Source: Algibacter lectus
GTDB taxonomy: Bacteria > Bacteroidota > Bacteroidia > Flavobacteriales > Flavobacteriaceae
Assembly (NCBI RefSeq): GCF_900112395.1
Contig: NZ_FOLN01000001.1
Location: forward strand, 804,422 to 868,421
DNA length: 64,000 bases
Direction: 5' to 3'
Shown in pieces: positions 37,744 through 46,623 of this stretch (the first letter of the stretch is position 1; every line of letters starts with the position of its first letter). The notes below the pieces were generated by a model. The model did not search any database and was not told the origin of the DNA. It saw nothing but the letters and a program-made list of their open reading frames with translations. The translations under genes and the position numbers were made by a program.

Positions 37744-38086
37744 TTTATTTCACTTTCATCTCAAAATTAAGCGCAAAAAAAAGGGAACGTTTTAAACAAA
37801 CACTCCCCTTTTTACACATTACTGAGATAATGCGAACTAACCAACTATAACTTTACTAAGAAACAGGACTTTAAAACTCCCATTTCATTTTTTTTGAACT
37901 GCTCGATTACATTTATTAACTCTTACTAAAACCTAATACACCTTATTGAACGTTATTAAGTATTACGAAAACAAACCTTATCTAGCAATCCATAGTAGTC
38001 TAAATACGTTATAAAATTTATGACTACTGATTTTTAAAGAACGTACAATTATACCGCTAAATTACAGTCTAAACCCGTACTAAAAC

Positions 38087-38100
38087 ATGACAAATATCAG
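38087..38100. promoter_or_regulatory. Additional FNR-like palindrome in the Usp intergenic region
   Basis: ATGAC-AAAT-ATCAG resembles the two neighbouring sites with one core mismatch. It is far from both start codons, so it may be a secondary site. Confidence 0.4.
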
Positions 38101-38209
38101 TTTTGAAAAATAAATTTATCTTTTTGTTTTCACTTTCATATTAACTTGTTTTTAAAAGAAATAAAACTAACACATTTATAGATTTCTATGTACCTCACTT
38201 TTAGATAAC

Positions 38210-38223
38210 ATGATAAATATCAT
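38210..38223 (+). promoter_or_regulatory. FNR-like palindrome ahead of the plus-strand Usp gene
   Basis: ATGAT-AAAT-ATCAT is a perfect 5-4-5 palindrome with the FNR core. A -7-like TAACTTTA at 38246-38253 puts the predicted transcription start about 42 bases from the site centre, the classical class II activation distance. Confidence 0.6.
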
Positions 38224-38274
38224 TTTTTTAAGCAATGAAAACCAATAACTTTAAGATGTTAAAAACCCAAGATT

Positions 38275-39141
38275 ATGAAAACTATTCTATATGCCACAGA
38301 TTGTACTAAAAACGATGCTTCCGCATTAAAATATGCTTATCGTTTTAGTTACATAATGAAAGCCGATTTACACGTTTTACACGTTTATGATTTTCCTCCT
38401 ATTCATCTTTCCGTAATACAACCAATTGAAAAATTACAGAACCGAATGAAGCAAGAAAAAAAAGATATTGTTAAAAAATTCTGTGAAACACATCTTAAAA
38501 ATGAATTTAGAGAAACACCAATAAAAATTCATGCTGTTGAAAACACTTCAGTAGAAGATGCCATTATTGATACGGCTAAAAAATTATCGCCAGACCTTGT
38601 GATTTTAGGCATGAAAGATGACCACAGCCACCGCGGATTTTTTGCCAGCAATATAGCTAACGAATTATTAGATCGTGTTAATTTCCCGGTTATGATGATT
38701 CCGAATGGAATTGATTACACATGCATTTCTACCATTGTTTATGCCACAGATTTCGAGCAACAAGATATTATTCCTATAACAAAACTTATAGAAATTGTGC
38801 GTCCATTTGAAGCTCTTATTGAAATAGTACATATTTACCATACAGATACTACAACCGCTAGAGAAAGAATGGAACAATTTAAAAATATGCTCTTAGAACA
38901 AGTTTCTTATGACGATATGACTTTTAAAACCATAGCCTCCGATAAAATAAAATCGGGTATTATAAGTGTAATTAACAGTGAAAATGCTAGTATGTTAGCC
39001 ATGCTGGAGCGTAAACATGAGTTTAGATTAGATAATCCGTTTCGTAAAGATTTGGTAAAGGAAATAAAAACTAGAGTAGATATACCTGTTATTGCTTTTA
39101 GTAAACGAAATACTAAAACAAAAGAGGCCGTTATCGCCTAG
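38275..39141 (+). CDS. Universal stress protein, tandem UspA domains
   Basis: 288 residues with two UspA-type domains: MKTILYATDCTKNDASALKYAYRF at the start, LVILGMKDDHSHRGFFASNIANELLDR as the nucleotide loop, and a second domain beginning TIVYATDFEQQDI. Cytoplasmic. It pairs with the divergent Usp gene and has an FNR-like site at an activating distance, so expression under low oxygen is likely. A terminator follows. Confidence 0.9.
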   Translation: MKTILYATDCTKNDASALKYAYRFSYIMKADLHVLHVYDFPPIHLSVIQPIEKLQNRMKQEKKDIVKKFCETHLKNEFRETPIKIHAVENTSVEDAIIDTAKKLSPDLVILGMKDDHSHRGFFASNIANELLDRVNFPVMMIPNGIDYTCISTIVYATDFEQQDIIPITKLIEIVRPFEALIEIVHIYHTDTTTARERMEQFKNMLLEQVSYDDMTFKTIASDKIKSGIISVINSENASMLAMLERKHEFRLDNPFRKDLVKEIKTRVDIPVIAFSKRNTKTKEAVIA

Positions 39142-39173
39142 TTTATTAGTAAACAACATATCCTTTTTCTTAA

Positions 39174-39213
39174 AAAAAGCATCTGCTATAGAATACCTGT
39201 AACAGATGTTTTT
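39174..39213 (+). terminator. Terminator after the plus-strand Usp gene
   Basis: CATCTG (39180-39185) pairs with CAGATG (39203-39208), extended by a G-T pair and A/T pairs, and is followed by a T run. It separates the stress gene from the thiol/redox operon. Confidence 0.6.
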
Positions 39214-39333
39214 AAATATCTTATTATTAATACATTTTAAAACCATTTACACCAAAATTTTGAATGGTAAATAAACGAGTCTCTAATTCTTGTTACAGCG
39301 ACTTACAGATCAGAACGTCACAATATACTTAAT

Positions 39334-39347
39334 GTAACAAAGGTTAC
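39334..39347 (+). promoter_or_regulatory. 5-4-5 palindrome GTAAC-N4-GTTAC ahead of the thiol/redox operon
   Basis: GTAAC (39334-39338), AAAG, GTTAC (39343-39347) has the symmetry of CRP/FNR-superfamily sites but a different half-site from the FNR-like boxes nearby. A -7-like TAATTTTA at 39370-39377 predicts a start site about 41-42 bases from the centre. The regulator is unknown. Confidence 0.5.
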
Positions 39348-39416
39348 TAACCAAACTTGCCTAATAGATTAATTTTACTCCATTATACTGTTAATAATAG
39401 AAACAAAATTATAACT

Positions 39417-39758
39417 ATGTCAATATTTTCAACACTGTTTTGCTCTAAATCAGATAAGGATAATATCATTAAAGTTCTAGATATTTTAGAATTTAAAGCA
39501 CAAACGCAAAGTAAAAAAGTGCAATTAGTAGATGTAAGAACTCCCGACGAATTTAATTCCGGACACATCCAAAATGCTATAAATATAGACTCATCATCAG
39601 AAGAATTTAATTTAGAATTTAGCAAGTTAAACAAAAACGAGGCCGTGTACTTATATTGTAGAAGTGGTGCTCGAAGCAAACGATGCGCTAATAAATTAGC
39701 AGGTATGGGCTTCATGAAAATCTACGATCTAAGAGGAGGTATATTGAATTACAAATAA
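39417..39758 (+). CDS. Rhodanese-like domain protein
   Basis: 113 residues from the ATG at 39417; an in-frame TTG at 39357 would add 20 residues unlike the family. The rhodanese fold is shown by VQLVDVRTPDEFNSGHI and the active-site loop YLYCRSGARSKRC with the catalytic cysteine, ending in YDLRGGI. No signal peptide. It can carry sulfane sulfur. It starts a five-gene run with an HMA-domain protein, a diheme cytochrome and thioredoxin, suggesting sulfur, metal or thiol stress. Confidence 0.9.
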   Translation: MSIFSTLFCSKSDKDNIIKVLDILEFKAQTQSKKVQLVDVRTPDEFNSGHIQNAINIDSSSEEFNLEFSKLNKNEAVYLYCRSGARSKRCANKLAGMGFMKIYDLRGGILNYK

Positions 39759-39780
39759 AACAGTGAAAAACACATTAAAC

Positions 39781-40050
39781 ATGAAAACGTCAATAATAGT
39801 GCAAAACTTAAAATGTGGTGGCTGCGCGCATACAATCACATCAAAATTAGCAGAAATTGAAAACATTACAAATATTATTGTGCATACCGATGATAGTAAA
39901 GTATCATTCAATTACATAAACGAAGCCGATGCACTTGCCGTAAAAAATAAACTAAAATCTTTAGGCTACCCATCTATAGAGGACCATAATAATTTAACTA
40001 CTAAAGCAAAATCTTTTGTGAGTTGTGCAACTGGTAAGTTTACTAAATAA
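39781..40050 (+). CDS. Heavy-metal-associated (HMA) domain protein
   Basis: 89 residues from the ATG at 39781 (an in-frame GTG at 39763 is the alternative). The metal-binding loop is LKCGGCAHTI, with the CxxC pair, and the fold TSIIVQNLKCGGC...VKNKLKSLGYP matches copper-chaperone-like HMA domains. A further cysteine lies near the C-terminus (FVSCATG). It probably carries copper or another soft metal in the cytoplasm. It lies 22 bases after the rhodanese gene. Confidence 0.85.
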   Translation: MKTSIIVQNLKCGGCAHTITSKLAEIENITNIIVHTDDSKVSFNYINEADALAVKNKLKSLGYPSIEDHNNLTTKAKSFVSCATGKFTK

Positions 40051-40060
40051 AACTATAAAC

Positions 40061-41065
40061 ATGAAGCACTTACTAGTCTTATCGGTATTAATTGTATTCC
40101 TTTTTAGCTGTAATAATTCTAAAAACAAAGCATACTCTGCTTTCGATGAAGCTAGAGCATCTAACAATCATCCAGGAAAACAGCTCATGGAAAATAACTG
40201 TTACGCTTGCCATAGCCCATCTGCAAGTCAGGAAAACAGAGTTGGCCCACCAATGATTGCAATAAAAAAACACTATATCAATAAACAAACCACAAAAGCA
40301 GAATTTATTAAAAACATGCAATCTTGGACTAAAAACCCAAACACAGAAGATGCTAAAATGTTTGGTGCTGTTAAACGTTTTGGGGTTATGCCGAAGCTAT
40401 CTTTTACTGAAGAAACCATCTTGCAAATAGCCGACTACATGTATGATTTTGATATTGACCAACCCGATTGGTTTGATGCTCATTTTAATGAACAGCAAGG
40501 TAAACAACGCCCTCAAAGTATGCGCAAACGTAACGGACAAAGTATGAGAAAATCAATTCAAAACACCTCTACAGATACATTAAATTATGCCGAGCGCGGT
40601 CTAAAATATGCATTGGCTACTAAGGCAGTCTTAGGTAAAAATTTAATGGGAACTATTCAAAAAAAAGGCACATTAGATGCCGTCGCTTTTTGTAACATAA
40701 AAGCCTACCCATTAACCGATAGTATGTCGGTAGCACAAAATGCAACAATTAAACGCGTTTCCGATAAACCTAGAAATCAAAATAATCAAGCAAATAAAAA
40801 AGAATTAGCGTATATTAAGGCCTTTAAAAACGATATTGAAAATAATATAGAACCAAAACCCATAGTAGACTTAACAGACAGTAAAGTACAGGTGTACTTA
40901 CCTATTTCTACAAATACCATGTGCTTACAATGTCACGGAAAACCAAATAGCGACATTCAAAACCCGGTATTATTGAAACTAAATAATTTATACCCACAGG
41001 ATAAAGCCATCGGTTATCAAATTAATGAAGTTAGAGGTATTTGGAATATTACTTTCGATAAATAA
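40061..41065 (+). CDS. Diheme cytochrome lipoprotein: cytochrome c domain fused to DUF3365
   Basis: 334 residues from the ATG at 40061, which starts a lipoprotein signal with Cys17 (IVFLFSC). An N-terminal monoheme cytochrome c domain has CYACH at about residues 44-48 and a likely axial methionine in GVMPKLS. A DUF3365/Tll0287-like heme domain follows, with CLQCHGKP near residues 286-293 and a C-terminal GYQINEVRGIWNITF. It faces the periplasm and probably senses or passes electrons. It lies 10 bases after the HMA gene and 13 before thioredoxin. Confidence 0.88.
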   Translation: MKHLLVLSVLIVFLFSCNNSKNKAYSAFDEARASNNHPGKQLMENNCYACHSPSASQENRVGPPMIAIKKHYINKQTTKAEFIKNMQSWTKNPNTEDAKMFGAVKRFGVMPKLSFTEETILQIADYMYDFDIDQPDWFDAHFNEQQGKQRPQSMRKRNGQSMRKSIQNTSTDTLNYAERGLKYALATKAVLGKNLMGTIQKKGTLDAVAFCNIKAYPLTDSMSVAQNATIKRVSDKPRNQNNQANKKELAYIKAFKNDIENNIEPKPIVDLTDSKVQVYLPISTNTMCLQCHGKPNSDIQNPVLLKLNNLYPQDKAIGYQINEVRGIWNITFDK

Positions 41066-41078
41066 AACAAAGTAAGGT

Positions 41079-41375
41079 ATGAACAAATTTTCAGAATTAA
41101 TAAACCAAGAAACTCCCGTATTAGTAGATTTTTATGCCGAATGGTGTGGACCTTGTAAAATGATGACTCCTATTCTAAAAGACGTAAAAGATAATTTAAA
41201 AGACAGAGTTTCTATTATTAAAATTGATGTTGATAAAAATAAAGCTATTGCTGAAAAATACCAAGTAAGAGGCGTACCTACTATGCTTTTGTTTAAAAGA
41301 GGAAAACAAGTTTGGAGACAATCTGGCGTACTTCAAAAAAGCGAACTTATTAATGTTATTACCGCATCGTATTAA
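41079..41375 (+). CDS. Thioredoxin
   Basis: 98 residues, with the active site WCGPC at 22-26 and the cis-proline region RGVPTMLLFKRG. No signal peptide, so it is cytoplasmic. Its stop codon overlaps the ATG of the following methyltransferase-like gene (TAATG). Confidence 0.94.
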   Translation: MNKFSELINQETPVLVDFYAEWCGPCKMMTPILKDVKDNLKDRVSIIKIDVDKNKAIAEKYQVRGVPTMLLFKRGKQVWRQSGVLQKSELINVITASY

Positions 41376-41963
41376 TGGATTTAACCGAGAGTTTTTTGGG
41401 ATAACAGATACAAGTTACATGATACAGGTTGGGATTTAGGTGAAATATCTCCGCCTTTGAAAGCTTATTTCGATGGTTTAACCAATAAAGATTTAAAAAT
41501 TTTAATTCCGGGTGGTGGTAATTCTCATGAAGCCGAATATCTACACAACAAAGGTTTTAAACATGTTTATGTTATAGATTTATCGAAAACGGCCTTAGAA
41601 AATTTAAAATTAAGAGTTCCATCTTTTCCTGAAAATCATCTTATTCATGGTAATTTTTTCGATATTGATATGGTATTCGATATCATAATGGAACAAACTT
41701 TTTTCTGCGCCATAAACCCTAATTTAAGACACGCTTACGCGGAAAAAGCCTTTAACTTATTGAACAAAACAGGACTAATTATAGGCTTATTGTTCAATGT
41801 ACCTTTAAATGAAACACGCCCGCCTTTTGGTGGTTCTAAAGCTGAATATTTAGAATATTTCAAACCTTATTTTGATGTTTCATTGATGAATGGATGCTAT
41901 AATTCTCATCAAACAAGAGCAGGACGAGAATTATTTATCAGGCTCAAAAAACTTGATCATTAA
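41375..41963 (+). pseudogene. Thiopurine S-methyltransferase-like gene with a +1 frameshift
   Basis: Read from the ATG at 41375, the first nine codons give MDLTESFLG and then a stop. If one T is dropped from the six-T run at 41392-41397, the frame becomes MDLTESFWDNRYKLHDTGWD and continues without break to 41963, a 195-residue SAM-dependent methyltransferase of the TPMT type (LIPGGGNSHEAEYL, EQTFFCAINP). The start overlaps the thioredoxin stop. It may be a real inactivating change or a sequencing error in the homopolymer; a shorter start at 41457 would lack the N-terminal substrate segment. Confidence 0.8.
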
Positions 41964-42014
41964 ATTTATAAGAAATTCTAAAAACCTATAATTATTCTTC
42001 AGAATAAAAAGGAT

Positions 42015-42620
42015 TTAAATAGTTTCAGAATTTATAATTTTCACGCCCATAGCAATCATTTTTTCCATTATAGCAACAAACCCTTCATTATCGAGTGCTT
42101 TAGAAGCATCTTCAATAAAAAAGCAATCAAATCCAGCTTCAACAGCATCATAAATAGAAAAATAAACACAAATATCCGATGCTAATCCGGATAAGTAAAG
42201 TTCTGTAGTGCCCTTTTCCTTTAAATAACCTGCTAAGCCAGTCGATTTTAAATGTCCGTTATCATAAAAAGCGCTATAACTATCAATACTTTTATCTGTT
42301 CCTTTTCTAAAAATAGCTTCATAACTTTTAGTCTTTAAATCGGCATGAAGTTCTGCACCTAAAGTGCCTTGCACGCAATGAACAGGCCATAAGATTTGTG
42401 GTTTTCCATGAACTTGAATTTCATCAAAATTAGATTTCCCTTCATGATTAGCAGCAAAACTAATATGATTTTCTGGATGCCAATCTTGTGTAGCCACAAC
42501 CAAATCGAAGTGATTTTGAATACTATTAATTACGGGTACAATATGATTACCTTCGGGAACGGGAAGCGATCCACCAGGCATAAAATCGTTTTGTACATCA
42601 ATTATTAGAAGCGTTTTCAT
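42015..42620 (-). CDS. pncA: Nicotinamidase
   Basis: 201 residues of the isochorismatase-like fold. Catalytic triad D8, K106 and C151 and metal ligands D46, H48 and H81 align in spacing with known nicotinamidases (LIIDVQNDFMPGG, TQDWHP, GLASDICV). It converts nicotinamide to nicotinate for NAD salvage. It lies 73 bases downstream of pncB on the same strand, so both salvage steps are probably made together. Confidence 0.95.
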   Translation of the reverse strand: MKTLLIIDVQNDFMPGGSLPVPEGNHIVPVINSIQNHFDLVVATQDWHPENHISFAANHEGKSNFDEIQVHGKPQILWPVHCVQGTLGAELHADLKTKSYEAIFRKGTDKSIDSYSAFYDNGHLKSTGLAGYLKEKGTTELYLSGLASDICVYFSIYDAVEAGFDCFFIEDASKALDNEGFVAIMEKMIAMGVKIINSETI

Positions 42621-42693
42621 AATATAACTTTTTATTATCGACCGTTTTAAAAGAACAAAAACTCTGTATCGCTTTTAATCTCTTCTGCTCAAT

Positions 42694-44091
42694 TTATATT
42701 TTATGTTCTTTTATTAAAGCATCACGTTCTTCCTTAAGCGAAGGACTTAAACCTATTTTGTAAATATGCGGATTTTGAAAACGCTTATATTCATTAGGAA
42801 GTTGCTCTAAACGAGATTGAGAATATTTTGAAATTTCGGTAACCGTGCGTGTTGGCACTACTCTTTTTCCCTCTTCCATAACCATTTCTAAAAGTGGTTC
42901 GTGTTTAAATGGACTCAAATCTAATTTTTTAGTAATATCAAAAGGGTGTTCCATTTGGGAAACCTCATCTTCAATAAAAAGTCCAATTGCATCTGCTCCA
43001 TAAAACATATCATTAGCATCTACCATACGGTAAACTTGCTTTTTAAAAGGTAATGACACCTTTATAATATTTTCAGAAAGTTTAATTCTTGGCGTTCCAT
43101 TGTACTCCGATAGTTTATAAACACCATCTAAAGCAGCATCAGGTTTACCGGTAACTAAATTGGTGCCGACTCCAAAAACATCAATTGGTGCGCCTTGTTC
43201 CTTCAAACTTTTAATAACATATTCATCTAACTGATTAGACGCTACAATTTTTACATACTCCAAGTTAGCTTCATCTAAAATTGTTCTTGTTTTTTTAGAT
43301 AAGTACGCTAAATCACCACTATCTAAACGTACTCCTAACAATTTATCGCCTCTTTCTTCCATTTCTTTTGCTACTTTAATCGCATTTGGAAGTCCTAGTT
43401 TAAGCGTATTATAAGTATCTATTAAAAGCACACAGTTTTCTGGACGCACTTTTGCAAAATCTCTAAAAGCTTCTAATTCGCTATCGTAACTTTGAATAAA
43501 CGAGTGTGCCATAGTACCAGATGATGGAATATTATAATCTTCGGCTGCTTTAACGTTACTTGTACTATCAAAACCGCCAATAGCAGCTGCTCGAGAAGCA
43601 TAATAACCACCCGTGGCGTGAGCGCGACGTAAGCCCATATCTAATAGAATTTCATCTTTAGCACTGCGCCTAATTCTACTCGCCTTAGTTGCTATTAAAG
43701 TTTGAAAATTAAGAATATTGAGTAAAACGGTTTCTATAATTTGAGCCTCAATAATATTAGCTTCCACCTGTAATATCGGGCGATTTGGAAATACAACATC
43801 ACCTTCTTTACTAGAACGAATATTTCCTCTAAATCTAAAGTTTTTCAAATACTCTAAAAATTCATTTTCGAAGCCTTTTTCTTTTAAATATAAAATATCT
43901 GAATCTGAGAACTTCAAAGTTTCAAGAATATCCAATACATCTTCCAATCCAGCAAAAATGGAATAGCCACTGTTGTATGGATTATGTCGATAATAATAAT
44001 CGAATACCGCTCGTCCATCGGGTTTGGTTTCAAAATAGACTTGAGCCATTGTGATTTGGTATAGATCGGTATATGCAGCAGTAATATTCAT
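42694..44091 (-). CDS. pncB: Nicotinate phosphoribosyltransferase
   Basis: 465 residues from the ATG at 44091, preferred because it gives MNITAAYTDLYQITM, the usual start of this family; an upstream ATG at 44124 adds 11 residues. Typical motifs include RRAHATGGYYASRAA, GTMAHSF, VRLDSGDL and FGVGTNLVTGKPDAAL. It joins nicotinate with PRPP in the first committed step of the Preiss-Handler path to NAD. Confidence 0.95.
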   Translation of the reverse strand: MNITAAYTDLYQITMAQVYFETKPDGRAVFDYYYRHNPYNSGYSIFAGLEDVLDILETLKFSDSDILYLKEKGFENEFLEYLKNFRFRGNIRSSKEGDVVFPNRPILQVEANIIEAQIIETVLLNILNFQTLIATKASRIRRSAKDEILLDMGLRRAHATGGYYASRAAAIGGFDSTSNVKAAEDYNIPSSGTMAHSFIQSYDSELEAFRDFAKVRPENCVLLIDTYNTLKLGLPNAIKVAKEMEERGDKLLGVRLDSGDLAYLSKKTRTILDEANLEYVKIVASNQLDEYVIKSLKEQGAPIDVFGVGTNLVTGKPDAALDGVYKLSEYNGTPRIKLSENIIKVSLPFKKQVYRMVDANDMFYGADAIGLFIEDEVSQMEHPFDITKKLDLSPFKHEPLLEMVMEEGKRVVPTRTVTEISKYSQSRLEQLPNEYKRFQNPHIYKIGLSPSLKEERDALIKEHKI

Positions 44092-44216
44092 GAGATTTTT
44101 AATTTTGATTGACAAGATATTCAAAATAGCAAAGATTTCTTATATCAAATGCGAAAGAAATTAACTGAAAAAGATTTACACGAAAAAATGGTGATGTTTT
44201 ACTAAAAAAACTGAAA

Positions 44217-45215
44217 TTAATTTCCTTTTAATCGCTGCCATAATTCAGAAATTAGCTTTTTTCCATCACGATTATCTTTAGGTTCTTCAGTAAAAGTAAC
44301 CTTTCCAGAAACATCAACATCCATTCTATATTTAAATACAAAATTTTCAGCCTTGGGCGTTAAACTCAACAATCCAAATCGTAAATCATTAAAATAAAGC
44401 ACATTATCTTTTTTATTGATAGTATACCAGCCTTCGGAAATAGCAATCATACGTTTTACACTTTCGTCTTCAACAAGATTACCTAATAATTCATGATTTT
44501 TAGGATAGCTTTCAAAAGTGATGGGTTGTGTGTCAAAAAACGAATAATTAGCAAGCAAATAAGCATCTTCAGTTTGCACATTTGCACTCCAAAGTATGGT
44601 GTTTAAAGGTGAAGGTCTCGTATCAATTTCTAAATATGCAATGTTTTGATTGTTTAAAGCAGCTTCAAATTTAGTATAAGAAACCCATTTTAAAAGCAAA
44701 GTTATCACTAAATAAGATGTGCTTAAAATTAAGCCCATGTTGTTATACAAGCGTCGTTTTTTGGTGGTACGCTTTTGGCGCATAGCCAAAATTAAAAAAA
44801 CTAAAAAAGGTATGGTGTATAACGGATCGATAACAAAAATATTCTTGAAAGCCAAACGTAAATCGAAAGGCCAAAACAACTGAGTTCCCCATGTGGTATG
44901 TGCATCTAAAATAGGATGCGTAACAAACGACCAAAAGAACAACCAAGACCAATCTTTAAAATTCTTATACGTTTCATACCTAGAAACAAGCCACCCGAAA
45001 ATAGGAGCAAAAAGCACGGAAAACACAATAGAATGTGTAAATCCGCGATGTATGGCAAGCGCAGAAACTGTGTCTGTAAAAAATGAGGCAAACACATCTA
45101 AATCTGGAATAGTACCCGCGATAGCACCATAAAGCATAGCTTTATTTCCAACTTTCCGACCTAAAACAGCCTCGCCAATAGCGGCTCCTAATACAATTTG
45201 AGTTAATGAATCCAT
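44217..45215 (-). CDS. Membrane-bound metal-dependent hydrolase-like protein (YdjM/DUF457 type)
   Basis: 332 residues. The N-terminus MDSLTQIVLGAAIGEAVLG, then GTIPDLDVFASF and HRGFTHS are the family's conserved acidic and histidine positions, and several membrane helices follow (PIFGWLV, LFFWSFVTHPILDAHTTWG, LYTIPFLVFLILAM). An extra soluble domain of about 130 residues forms the C-terminus. Function in the inner membrane is not established for the family. Confidence 0.82.
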   Translation of the reverse strand: MDSLTQIVLGAAIGEAVLGRKVGNKAMLYGAIAGTIPDLDVFASFFTDTVSALAIHRGFTHSIVFSVLFAPIFGWLVSRYETYKNFKDWSWLFFWSFVTHPILDAHTTWGTQLFWPFDLRLAFKNIFVIDPLYTIPFLVFLILAMRQKRTTKKRRLYNNMGLILSTSYLVITLLLKWVSYTKFEAALNNQNIAYLEIDTRPSPLNTILWSANVQTEDAYLLANYSFFDTQPITFESYPKNHELLGNLVEDESVKRMIAISEGWYTINKKDNVLYFNDLRFGLLSLTPKAENFVFKYRMDVDVSGKVTFTEEPKDNRDGKKLISELWQRLKGN

Positions 45216-45348
45216 ATAGGTTGTAAAAGTAGACTAATTATAAAAATTGTTATGAGTTTAAACATCTAATTTAGCTAAAATTACCTGTTTGAAAATGTAC
45301 AAGCTTAACCAAAAGTAGGCTTGCACTAATAATTTATTTTACGGTGCA

Positions 45349-45702
45349 TTATCTACTGTATTTATTCATATAAATATTTGAAACCATTAAAACCCCCATT
45401 AAAACAACTAGCAATACCATTATAAAAATTGAATCTTTATGCTTGATATGAGCGACTAATGCGGTTAGAAGAAACAAGCCTACCCCTGCGTAAGTCCATT
45501 CTTTCAATTGTAACGGTGCCATTGGTATTATTAATAAAATTGCAGCTATAAATTTAAGCACTGCTAATTCTATTCTAAAAAAATCAGGAAAACCTAATTC
45601 CTTAATCCCATCAATGGTGCTTTTACTAAAGATATAAGAATAAGAACTTAGCAGAAGAAAAACAGAAACTATTACTGTAGAGGACCAATATATTATTTTC
45701 AT
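45349..45702 (-). CDS. DoxX-like small membrane protein
   Basis: 117 residues with four predicted membrane helices and the DoxX-family pattern GIKELGFPDFFRIELAVLKFIAAILLIIP. It lies 9 bases after the short-chain dehydrogenase gene and should share its TetR-controlled transcript. The role is unknown; DoxX-like proteins are often linked to redox stress. Confidence 0.8.
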   Translation of the reverse strand: MKIIYWSSTVIVSVFLLLSSYSYIFSKSTIDGIKELGFPDFFRIELAVLKFIAAILLIIPMAPLQLKEWTYAGVGLFLLTALVAHIKHKDSIFIMVLLVVLMGVLMVSNIYMNKYSR

Positions 45703-45711
45703 AAGTAGTAT

Positions 45712-46572
45712 TTATAGAAAGCTATTTTTTATTTGGTTCACGATTTTAGTTCCATCCGGATCTGCTTTTGTTTTTAATTCACAAAAATCTTCAGCCCATT
45801 GCGAAGTTCGAATTCTTAATGGTGGGTTTTCATTTTGTGCCACATTTAAAACCACATTGGCAACTTCGGCGCCTGTTTGGTAAACTTGCTCTGTGCTTTC
45901 TTCAGCTCTTTTTTGATTTCCTGCCATATATCTTTCAAAAATTGGTAAATATTCACCTGTTGCGAATTGTCCCTCTTTAGCTGTTTTTTCAATAGCAGAT
46001 GTCATAAACTCGGTAGCTATTCCTCCTGGTTCTACACATGTAATTTTAATATTGAAAGCATCACTAACGTAAGTCGCCAAACCCTCCATAAAGCCTTCTA
46101 CAGCAAATTTGGCTCCACAATATAACTCATTAAAAGGCTGCCCAATTAAACCACCAACTGAAGTGATACTAATAATTTGACCACTTTTTTGTTTTCTCAT
46201 AAAAGGGAGCACGGCTTGCGTACAGAATACAACACCATGGTAATTAACTTCGGTAACCCATCTAATTTCCTCTTCTGTAGATTGTTCGGTAGTTTTTGCA
46301 AAACCTGCTCCTGCATTATTTAGCAACACATCTATTTTACCATCTTTCTCTATAATGATATTAACAGCAGATTGAATAGATTCGATGCTTGTTACATCTA
46401 AAGATAACAATTCAATGTCTAAATTTTCTTCTTCTATTCTCTTTTTTAATGCTTCTGCCTTTTTTAGATTTCGCATGGTTGCATAAACCTTGTAATTGTT
46501 CTTCGCAAATAGAATTGAACTTTCGAATCCTACACCTGTTGACGTTCCTGTAATTAATATGCTTTTTTTCAT
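45712..46572 (-). CDS. Short-chain dehydrogenase/reductase
   Basis: 286 residues of the classical SDR type. The cofactor-binding motif is ITGTSTGVGFE, with LLNNAGAGFA and the catalytic YCGAK (Tyr/Lys) preceded by SITSVGG. Substrate cannot be told. A palindrome shared with the TetR promoter sits 13-32 bases ahead of the start, so this gene is probably the regulator's target. Confidence 0.92.
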   Translation of the reverse strand: MKKSILITGTSTGVGFESSILFAKNNYKVYATMRNLKKAEALKKRIEEENLDIELLSLDVTSIESIQSAVNIIIEKDGKIDVLLNNAGAGFAKTTEQSTEEEIRWVTEVNYHGVVFCTQAVLPFMRKQKSGQIISITSVGGLIGQPFNELYCGAKFAVEGFMEGLATYVSDAFNIKITCVEPGGIATEFMTSAIEKTAKEGQFATGEYLPIFERYMAGNQKRAEESTEQVYQTGAEVANVVLNVAQNENPPLRIRTSQWAEDFCELKTKADPDGTKIVNQIKNSFL

Positions 46573-46584
46573 AACTAAATTTTA

Positions 46585-46604
46585 TGGAATGAATATTCAC
46601 TCCA
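46585..46604 (-). promoter_or_regulatory. TetR operator ahead of the SDR gene
   Basis: The 20-base palindrome runs TGGAATGAAT then ATTCACTCCA, with one mismatch between the arms. Its TGGAATGAATATTC core is repeated exactly inside the palindrome ahead of the TetR gene, which is strong evidence that both bind the same regulator. Confidence 0.7.
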
Positions 46605-46623
46605 GTTGTTAAATAAATTTTTT

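Larger units (their letters stand above)
37682..38274. other. Divergent regulatory region between two universal stress genes
   Basis: No gene was found in these 593 bases. It contains three FNR-like palindromes (37730-37743, 38087-38100, 38210-38223). A hairpin-like element pairs an A-rich GGGA (around 37778-37786) with TCCCC plus T (37804-37812), looking like a terminator in an odd position. The rest is AT-rich without clear structure. Confidence 0.6.

Noticed and set aside
39763..39780. GTG start for the HMA protein
   Set aside because: The ATG at 39781 gives the normal length and start of the domain.
41994..42007. TTATTCT/AGAATAA short inverted repeat between the methyltransferase-like gene and pncA
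   Set aside because: Weak AT-only hairpin; not enough to call a terminator.
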